Below are positions 55,030-64,000 of a stretch of DNA of 64,000 nt, one piece after another. The notes beneath the pieces were generated by a model that searched no databases, was not told the origin of the DNA, and saw nothing but the letters and a program-made list of their open reading frames with translations. This DNA comes from an uncultured Verrucomicrobiota bacterium (GTDB lineage Bacteria > Verrucomicrobiota > Verrucomicrobiia > Opitutales > Opitutaceae). How positions within the stretch are numbered: position 1 is the first letter of the stretch; each line of letters begins with the position of its first letter. The position numbers and the translations under genes are program-made. The stretch lies in the NCBI GenBank assembly GCA_903876795.1, contig CAIRBK010000036.1, forward strand, positions 62,001-126,000. The letters are read 5' to 3'.

Positions 55030-55056
55030 CACAGCTAACCCATTGTGTTAGTTGTT
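55030..55056. repeat. family A palindrome, copy A5 (inner arm degenerate): CACAGCTAACCCATTGTGTTAGTTGTT
   Basis: Outer arm GTTAGTTGTT intact; inner arm CAGCTAAC. Confidence 0.9.
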
Positions 55057-55132
55057 CAAGGGCGCGAGCGGGGAAATTTGGAGGTGAAAATGGGCGTTGG
55101 CGGCCGGGGTGGGGAACGGACAGGATCGGGAT

Positions 55133-55561
55133 ATGGAGGGAAAATCACCTGGGCCCGTGCTGCTTTACGACGGGGATTGCGGCTTGTGCAACGCGGTCGT
55201 GCGCCGCCTGCTCCGCCACGACCGGCGCGGTGTGCTCATGTTTGCCCCGCTCCAGGGGCGCACCGCCCAGGAGTTTTTGCGCGGCCGCGGGCTGAACACG
55301 GGGGATTTTGACAGCCTGGTGTTCGTCGCCGACCTGTCTCGCGAGGATTCGCCTTATTGGCTGAGGTCCGCCGGCGCGCTGTCCGCCTGCATGGAAATTG
55401 GCGGTTTCCACAGGCGTATCGCCCGCGTCCTGCGGCTCCTGCCGTCGTCGTGGCTCGACGTGGTTTACCGGCTGGTCGCGAGGTCACGCTACCGGCTCTT
55501 CGGGCGTTACCGTCCGACGCCGTTGCCCAGGCCGGAGTGGGCGCGGCGGATACTCGACTAG
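55133..55561 (+). CDS. thiol-disulfide oxidoreductase DCC family protein (DUF393)
   Basis: VLLYDGDCGLCNAVVRRLLRHDRRGVLMFAPLQG. Confidence 0.92.
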   Translation: MEGKSPGPVLLYDGDCGLCNAVVRRLLRHDRRGVLMFAPLQGRTAQEFLRGRGLNTGDFDSLVFVADLSREDSPYWLRSAGALSACMEIGGFHRRIARVLRLLPSSWLDVVYRLVARSRYRLFGRYRPTPLPRPEWARRILD

Positions 55562-55564
55562 GGA

Positions 55565-55633
55565 GTGTTTCGAAGAAACCGGGTGAAAGGTATCAATAAA
55601 AAAGATACTTTCCCCGGGTTTATTGCGAAACAC
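55565..55633. terminator. large imperfect hairpin, candidate bidirectional terminator between convergent genes
   Basis: GTGTTTCG-aag-AAACCGGGtGAAAGGTATC / GATACTTTCccCGGGTTT-attg-CGAAACAC around AATAAAAAA. Confidence 0.6.
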
Positions 55634-55647
55634 GGCCCAGGGCTGGA

Positions 55648-56871
55648 TCAGCCGCGGCGGATTTCGGAGCCGCGGAAACGGATCTGGATGCGGTAGACCT
55701 TTTTGGTGCGGCACTTGATTTGGCCGGTTTTAAGATCGAAACACTCGGGCACCTCGATGCGGTGCAGGTCCACGGTGGCGTGGAAGCCGCGCTCCGAGAA
55801 GATGTCGATGAGCATCGCCAGTGAAATCGGATCGTCCAGCAGGGTTTCCTCGGTGTTGACCAGCGCCGTGCCGGAAATGGCGTGGCGGATGACGATCGGG
55901 ACGACCTTTTTGTCGATGAAGCCGACCACCCGGGCAAACAGTTCGCTGTGTTCCAGCGCGTAGGTGTCGAGACGCTTCACCAGTTCCTGGCGGGCGTGGA
56001 CGATGATCTCGCTGGCCACGGGGATCACGCGGAGGATGTCGTGCGTGCGGGAGTCGAGCTCGAGGGTGCTCTGATACTGGAGCTCCACGAGGATGTTCTG
56101 CTCGACCTCGGAGATGTCGCCTTGCGCGTTGATGAAGTGATAGTGGAAAATCTCCTTCAGCGATTGGAGCGCCTCCCATGTCTGCTCCTTGAAAACGCGA
56201 TAGCGGCGCTGGGCGAGGGCGGTGTCGTAGTCGGTGGGGCGCTCCTCGAGCAGTTCGCCGACGCCGGTGCGGCGCACCTCGGCGTTGTGGGCGAGGATTT
56301 CACGGCCGCGCTTGAGCTGGCGCTCGACGGAAGTCTTTTCATCCACGAAAAGCAGCATGATGTGGATGGTGGTTTGGCGGAAATGGATGCCGAGCGGGGT
56401 GTTGTAGAACTCGCTGCGGAGGGCCTGGATGTGCTCGACGAGGAGTTTGAGGCATTCGACCTGGACCTTGGTGCGCGGGAAGCCGTCGAGGATGACGCCG
56501 TCGCGGAATTGCGGCTCGAGCAGCCGGCCTAGCAGGAGTCCGATGACCTCGCGGTCGCCGACCATGCCGCCGGCGTCCTTGATGCGCTTGGCCTCGGGGC
56601 TGTCGAGCAGGGCGCTGACCACGATGGGCTGGCAGGTGAGACCGCGGGTCTTCAGGATGAAGTCCGTGTGGGTGCCTTTGCCCGAGCCGGGCGCGCCGCC
56701 CAGCAGAATGATTTCCTTGGGGAAGCGCATTTTTTCCCGGCCCACGCTGGCGATCAGCGTCTGCCAGGCCGAAGTGAAGATGATCTGGGCGTCCTTTATC
56801 TCCAGATCTTGGGCTGAGGTTTTGGGCGAGACGGTTTCGACTGAGTCGGGGTCGGGGGAGGGGAGGGACAT
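55648..56871 (-). CDS. adenylate kinase-like nucleoside monophosphate kinase with long C-terminal extension
   Basis: IILLGGAPGSGKGTHTDFIL, GDREVIGLLLGRLLEPQFRDGVILDGFPRTKVQVE. Confidence 0.85.
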   Translation of the reverse strand: MSLPSPDPDSVETVSPKTSAQDLEIKDAQIIFTSAWQTLIASVGREKMRFPKEIILLGGAPGSGKGTHTDFILKTRGLTCQPIVVSALLDSPEAKRIKDAGGMVGDREVIGLLLGRLLEPQFRDGVILDGFPRTKVQVECLKLLVEHIQALRSEFYNTPLGIHFRQTTIHIMLLFVDEKTSVERQLKRGREILAHNAEVRRTGVGELLEERPTDYDTALAQRRYRVFKEQTWEALQSLKEIFHYHFINAQGDISEVEQNILVELQYQSTLELDSRTHDILRVIPVASEIIVHARQELVKRLDTYALEHSELFARVVGFIDKKVVPIVIRHAISGTALVNTEETLLDDPISLAMLIDIFSERGFHATVDLHRIEVPECFDLKTGQIKCRTKKVYRIQIRFRGSEIRRG

Positions 56872-57244
56872 GGAATTGGGAATGTTCGGTTTAGAGGGAT
56901 TCGGGGGTGGAGTTCGATACTAGAAATACGCTTGGCGAAGAATTACGTCCGTTCCGTCCGCGAGATCGATGGATGACATCGGTCAAATTTTGGAACGTTT
57001 GGACGGGAACCCGGGCGCGTGAGTTGTGTCATTCAAGACGGACGATGGTTGAAGGTTTTCCCTGATGCGGCCGAGGTTTCCTCGAAGGCATCGGTGGTGT
57101 GGCCGACAACGGTCTTCCGTGTTCCCCGTGTGATGTGTCAAAAGATATGGATTCCCGGATGTGCGAAGTCCGGGGTTGTTAGTTGAAGCTGGACCTGGCG
57201 GGGTCGCCCTCAAAGGCGGCCCCGCCTTGGCTTGCGAGGCCCGG

Positions 57245-59821
<2,577 letters not shown>

Positions 59822-60294
59822 GGATGTGCGGCGAACGATGCGCGCAGGCCGATGGGGGGCAAGCTCAGCCATTGATCGCCCCGGGTGCATTCCGGCGGGT
59901 GGGGCATGCCCCGCAGGCTGAGGAGCAAGAGCCCGCAGGGCTGCGTGGTCTTAGCCGCTAGAATCATCGAGGACTAAGCACAGCCCCAACTCTCGTGTAT
60001 CTATGTAACGATCTTACCCCTTTGGCTCGACCGCCCCCTTGGACCCGCCCCCGCAAATTTTGTCGTCGGCACCCCTTGACAGGATAAGCCGTATGGCGGC
60101 GGTGCCGATCCCGCGTTGGATGGGTGGCAGCCTGCGGTACGATCACTTCACACGGAATTGTCGACTGAACTGTTACATTTTAGTCACTTAATATATTTGA
60201 ATATTTTTAATCAAACACGCGGCTTGGGGGTCTTGCAACTGTTCCCGATAAAATTCATTTTCCAGTAAAGAATTTTCGCAATAAACGCGGACGC

Positions 60295-62157
60295 ATGAAA
60301 AAAATAAAACGTCTCGTTCTGCTTTCTGGAGTTATTTCAACGCTCCCCGTAGTTTCCTCCTTCGCTCAAAGTTCTGATGCGGATATCACAGTCGCCAAGG
60401 TGCTTACAGTACCTGGATTGGTTTCGTTTTGGGATTTTTCTGAAGCCGGTGGACAACCTCGTGTGGGCTTAGATGAAAATGCATATAGACTAGTCGAAGT
60501 CGGGGGTAAAATTTCTCGTATTGTAGATAAAAACTCTCCCTTTGGTCATGCGGCGGTTTTAAACGGAAGCCAGTTCTTCAAGGCTATCGACCTTGCATCG
60601 ACGCCCAAACTTAACATTAACGGCCCCGGCGCTGCGTCCTCGCTCACGGTAGTCGGTTGGGTTAAGTGGACCGACCGGCTTTCATTTCCCGGGGCGTTTA
60701 TAGCCGGCCGTTGGAATGAGAGCGGAACACGCCAATATGCACTGTTTATTGATTTGCCCTACTACGCAGGCAAAAACCGCGTGGTAGGCCACGTTTCCCT
60801 TACTGGCGGCGACAGCACTCACGCATCCTATCCAGAACTTGTGCTCGAAGGTTACGATGAACCTTTTTCTTGGGATTACTCCGCCAGCGCCAGTGTGGTT
60901 CCCGAGAACAAGTGGGTAATGGTCGCCTTCACTTATGACGGCAGCTATGTGAAGTCCTACCTCAATGGAGTTTTTGAGTATTATGGTCCCCAGAACTACA
61001 ATTATAAAGTTAACGCCAAAGATGCGACCAGTGTTGTGCGCCAAACGGCCGTAAAAAATCCGTATTACTTCCCCTATGGACTTGGTGATATAGAAGAACT
61101 TTTTTGTGTTGGAGGCCATTATGCGAACGTGACCAGATCAGGTGGTGGTGCGCACAACTTGATCGGGAGATTAGGTGGCGTAGCTGTTTTTAATCGCGCA
61201 CTCGCGGCTCAGGAGTTGGCGGATTTGGCCGCCTTGATCCCCACCCCGATAATCGAGACTCCTTCAGCGGTATCGCTTTCTAAGTCATCCCCCTCCTATA
61301 CTCAGGACTTTGACACGCTTGCCGAAGTTGATTCAGGAGAATGGTTTAACGGTGCATCCTACAAGGGATGGTATGCGAGTTTCAACGGTCAGTCCGTCAA
61401 TGATTATACTGCAGCCAACGGCTCTAACTCGCGGCAGAACGCGCTATTGAGTTTAGGCGCAAGCAATAGCCTGGAACGGGCCTTGGGTGCACAAACCAAT
61501 AACAGCCTGCAGCCTGTGCGTTTGGGACTCGCCTTGAAAAACGACACCGGCGTTGTTCAGAACTCGCTGAGCTTGTCTTATGACTTTGAAGTTTGGCGCT
61601 CGGTTGAGTCAGGCGATGGATACGAGGTAGAATATCAAATATTTACGCCTGGTTCGGGTTCGCTTGATAAAGCAACTGGGTGGACAAGCATATCTAAATT
61701 AAAGATTTCGTCTTTACGCACCGGCGGAGCGCTTGATGGGAATGCTGCTGCTAATTCGTCCCGCAATATTGCGGCCTCAATCGATAATCTTAGCTGGGCC
61801 AACGGAGATGAGATTTGGATACGTTGGTCGGATAACAACTCCAAGAGGCAGATGATTGGAATTGATAATGTTAAAGTTGGTTTACTGCTGCCGCCTGTTC
61901 CGAACTCTCTTGAGGTTGTAGAGTGCGCAGATGGATCGCGAGCCTTGCAGTGGTCGACAGAGCAGGGTGATACGACCGGTTTCTTGATTGAGTCTAAAGT
62001 TGGCGGAATTTGGAGTGAAGTCGCCACCTTGTCCGCATATAACCGGAGATATGTTCTCTCATCCCTTAGCAAAGGTATTCAGTATGAATACCGACTGAGT
62101 GCGAGTAACAGCAAGGGAAGCTCTGAATACAATACGATTACTTTTTCTATTCAGTGA
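60295..62157 (+). CDS. secreted LamG-like (concanavalin A-like) domain protein with fibronectin-III-like C-terminus
   Basis: Signal peptide MKKIKRLVLLSGVISTLPVVSSFAQ; LVSFWDFSEAGG, WVMVAFTYDGSYVKSYLNG, LIGRLGGVAVFNRALAAQELADLAAL. Confidence 0.8.
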   Translation: MKKIKRLVLLSGVISTLPVVSSFAQSSDADITVAKVLTVPGLVSFWDFSEAGGQPRVGLDENAYRLVEVGGKISRIVDKNSPFGHAAVLNGSQFFKAIDLASTPKLNINGPGAASSLTVVGWVKWTDRLSFPGAFIAGRWNESGTRQYALFIDLPYYAGKNRVVGHVSLTGGDSTHASYPELVLEGYDEPFSWDYSASASVVPENKWVMVAFTYDGSYVKSYLNGVFEYYGPQNYNYKVNAKDATSVVRQTAVKNPYYFPYGLGDIEELFCVGGHYANVTRSGGGAHNLIGRLGGVAVFNRALAAQELADLAALIPTPIIETPSAVSLSKSSPSYTQDFDTLAEVDSGEWFNGASYKGWYASFNGQSVNDYTAANGSNSRQNALLSLGASNSLERALGAQTNNSLQPVRLGLALKNDTGVVQNSLSLSYDFEVWRSVESGDGYEVEYQIFTPGSGSLDKATGWTSISKLKISSLRTGGALDGNAAANSSRNIAASIDNLSWANGDEIWIRWSDNNSKRQMIGIDNVKVGLLLPPVPNSLEVVECADGSRALQWSTEQGDTTGFLIESKVGGIWSEVATLSAYNRRYVLSSLSKGIQYEYRLSASNSKGSSEYNTITFSIQ

Positions 62158-62266
62158 TCGATTTAGGTGAAGCTGAACCCGTTGGTTAGGGGCATCCTGT
62201 CGAGCTAAGTGCAACAGGTGGCCTAAAGGCATGAAGACCGCGTCAGTTGCTTGCGGGCAGAAAAAA

Positions 62267-62322
62267 ATGACATGGGGTGTTCCGGAGAGCGAAGAGCGCA
62301 AGACCTGACCACCCCATGTCAT
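62267..62322. repeat. 13-bp perfect inverted repeat ATGACATGGGGTG … CACCCCATGTCAT
   Basis: Arms 62267-62279 and 62310-62322, 30-nt spacer. Confidence 0.85.
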
Positions 62323-62997
62323 CTTGGGCCAACGGATCGGAAAGCTGGTTGGGTTGTTTTCAATAAAAACAGCCGTGCGGATTGAAACAGGGGTCGGGTT
62401 GTTGCATGGATACATTTCCCCCTTGGAAAGGGCCGCAAGCCTGATGCGCAGACAGCCGTAAGTAGACTACCATGTTCCGCCGATGCAGATACCGAAGAAT
62501 TCTTCAGCTTCCCCAAGAACCGTCTTGTTTCGACCATTGCGCGCATCGCGCTGCGAAAGCTCTTTCAGCGTATACCAATGTCTGGATGCTTTTAGACAAA
62601 ACGATCTCAAAACCGAAATCGCTCCGCGACTCCACTACAGAGGGAATCCGTAGCGGAACTGCGGAGCCGTTTCCTCCGGACAGACTAAATCACGCAATCC
62701 TTGGTGTTCATCGTGCTGGCCAGTCGGCCGAGTTCCGGCACGGCATCCAGTTCCACTGTGAATTCCGCGCCTGGCTGAGGAGCCAAAGAGCTGACGACCA
62801 AAAGGCGTCCTGCCCGCGCGATCACTCACGCCGCCTGATCGACTGTCTTCGGCCCGGGTCGGAATCTTCCCTTGGCCGTCGGAGGGAAAGGGTTAAAAAA
62901 TGCGGACGCCCCGTGAAGTATCTGGGAGTAGACGCTGCGCTTGAAATAAACTCCCTTGCTTCCACTCCATCCTTGCCGATGGGTTGGAGATCTTTTC

Positions 62998-63882
62998 ATG
63001 CATTTTCCGGCGCATTTGTTTTTTCCGTTGGCGAGCAGCGTGGGCTATGTGTTCGCGGTGTTGTTGCTCAAGCGCACGGCGCATTGGGGCGTGGGTGTGT
63101 GGCGGACGACGTTCGTGTCCAACCTCGCGATGGGGTTGGTGTTCGCGACGCTTTGGCCTCTGGGAGGCCCGGGGCAGCCGGCGGCGATGTTGTGGCAACC
63201 GGTGGTTGGCGGGCTGCTGTTTGTGATCGGTCAGGTGTTCACATTTCTGGCGCTCAACTACGGTGATGTCTCGGTCGCGACCCCGGTGCTCGGGTTGAAG
63301 ATCGTGCTGGTGGCGCTGTCGAGCGTGCTGCTGCTGCCGCAGCCGGTGCCGGTGTTGTGGTGGATTGCGGCGGGATTGAGTTCGCTGGCGGTGCTGCTGC
63401 TGAGCCGCGGGGAATCGCGCCCGCGTCATGCGATCGGGCGCACGGTGGTGTCGGCGGGGTTGGCGGCGGGGAGTTTCGCGATGGCCGATGTGCTGGTGCA
63501 GAAATGGGCGCCGGCGTGGGGAGTGGGACGATTTTTGCCGCTGATGTTCGGGTCGGTGGCGTTGCTGTCGTTTGCGTTGATCCCGTTTTTCAGCGCTTCG
63601 TTGACGGCGGTGCCGAAGGCGGCGTGGGGCTGGCTGGCGGCCGGGAGCGTGCTGCTCGCGATGCAGGCGGCGGGAATGGCGTATGCGCTGGGCGTGTTTG
63701 GCGACGCGACGGCCGTCAACATCGTGTATTCGGCGCGCGGGTTGTGGAGCGTGGCGGCAGTGTGGCTGATCGGGCATTGGTTTGCCAACGAGGAGCAACG
63801 GCTGGGGCCGGCGGTGCTGCGCAGCCGATTGGCGGGCGCGGGGTTGATGCTTGCGGCGATAGCGCTGGTGGTGTTCGGCTGA
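62998..63882 (+). CDS. EamA/DMT family transporter
   Basis: Ten-TM-like protein; FTFLALNYGDVSVATPVLGLKIVLVALSSVLLL. Confidence 0.8.
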   Translation: MHFPAHLFFPLASSVGYVFAVLLLKRTAHWGVGVWRTTFVSNLAMGLVFATLWPLGGPGQPAAMLWQPVVGGLLFVIGQVFTFLALNYGDVSVATPVLGLKIVLVALSSVLLLPQPVPVLWWIAAGLSSLAVLLLSRGESRPRHAIGRTVVSAGLAAGSFAMADVLVQKWAPAWGVGRFLPLMFGSVALLSFALIPFFSASLTAVPKAAWGWLAAGSVLLAMQAAGMAYALGVFGDATAVNIVYSARGLWSVAAVWLIGHWFANEEQRLGPAVLRSRLAGAGLMLAAIALVVFG

Positions 63883-63966
63883 AGCGGGCCAGCCAGCAGC
63901 GACGGGCGCGTCACGCTTGTCGCGCGTTCCGGCAGGATTTTTGTGCATCCCGCGAGGCGAGGAAAA

Positions 63967-64000
63967 TGGTGGAGGTGCCGGGATTTGAACCCGGGTCTCC
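63967..64000 (-). tRNA. partial tRNA, 3' half only, isotype not determined
   Basis: Reverse strand GGAGACCCGGGTTCAAATCCCGGCACCTCCACCA: T-arm CCGGG-TTCAAAT-CCCGG, acceptor CACCTCC, discriminator A, encoded CCA; truncated by window end. Confidence 0.9.

Larger units (their letters stand above)
54546..55056. other. palindrome-HTH unit A: HTH-like gene bracketed by 20-bp perfect terminal inverted repeats
   Basis: AACAACTAACACAATGGGTT at left end, AACCCATTGTGTTAGTTGTT at right end, CDS 54603-55016 inside. Confidence 0.85.

Noticed and set aside
6055-55056. Interpretation of the A/B palindromes as ordinary Rho-independent terminators
   Set aside because: Arms are AT-rich (A) or lack a following T-tract (most copies), one copy is between divergent genes, and copies bracket the HTH genes on both sides.
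6055-55056. CRISPR array or IS element as explanation of the repeats
   Set aside because: Copies are kilobases apart with no spacers, no cas genes, and no recognisable transposase ORF in the window.

Overview
High-GC chromosomal window whose gene content suggests Verrucomicrobia, probably Opitutaceae-like (taxonomy inferred by eye, not searched). Most of it is ordinary core genome: an ACR3-type arsenite transporter, RNA methyltransferases, ung, an L,D-transpeptidase, two type IV pilus/secretin clusters (prepilins at 11.8-14.3 kb, PilM/N/O/P/Q-like at 23.8-28.2 kb), an NarL-type two-component pair, rpsT, an AddAB-like helicase/nuclease pair, ispB, hpf, tex, a TPR/ExbB/ExbD/ExbD/VWA operon, an OGG-like glycosylase, the alpha-E/ATP-grasp pair, an oligopeptide-binding protein, a DEAD-box helicase, dus, an adenylate-kinase-like protein, a U32 peptidase and a partial tRNA at the right edge. 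The most interesting signal is two paralogous small HTH-like genes (30682-31062 and 54603-55016, both minus). Each is bracketed on both sides by its own palindrome, and solo copies of the same palindrome are scattered elsewhere in the window. Family A (AACAACTAAC-CCATTGT-GTTAGTTGTT) has five copies. Family B (AGTGTCACCT-ATT-AGGTGACACT) has three. The family A unit has 20-bp perfect outward-facing terminal inverted repeats. Four palindromes supply the stop codon of an adjacent gene. No transposase is present. I propose an undescribed palindrome + cognate HTH protein system, either a mobile/REP-like element or a dispersed regulatory system. Other notable observations: an in-frame amber stop inside a CHASE4-like sensor kinase, a PEP-CTERM-like tail cut off by a PEP to P-stop-P change in a PhoX-like protein, an ACACGGAA-type inverted repeat that may supply the start codons of two divergent methyltransferase genes, a 69-bp hairpin between convergent genes, and an AT-rich LamG gene beside a non-coding region containing a 13-bp perfect inverted repeat.
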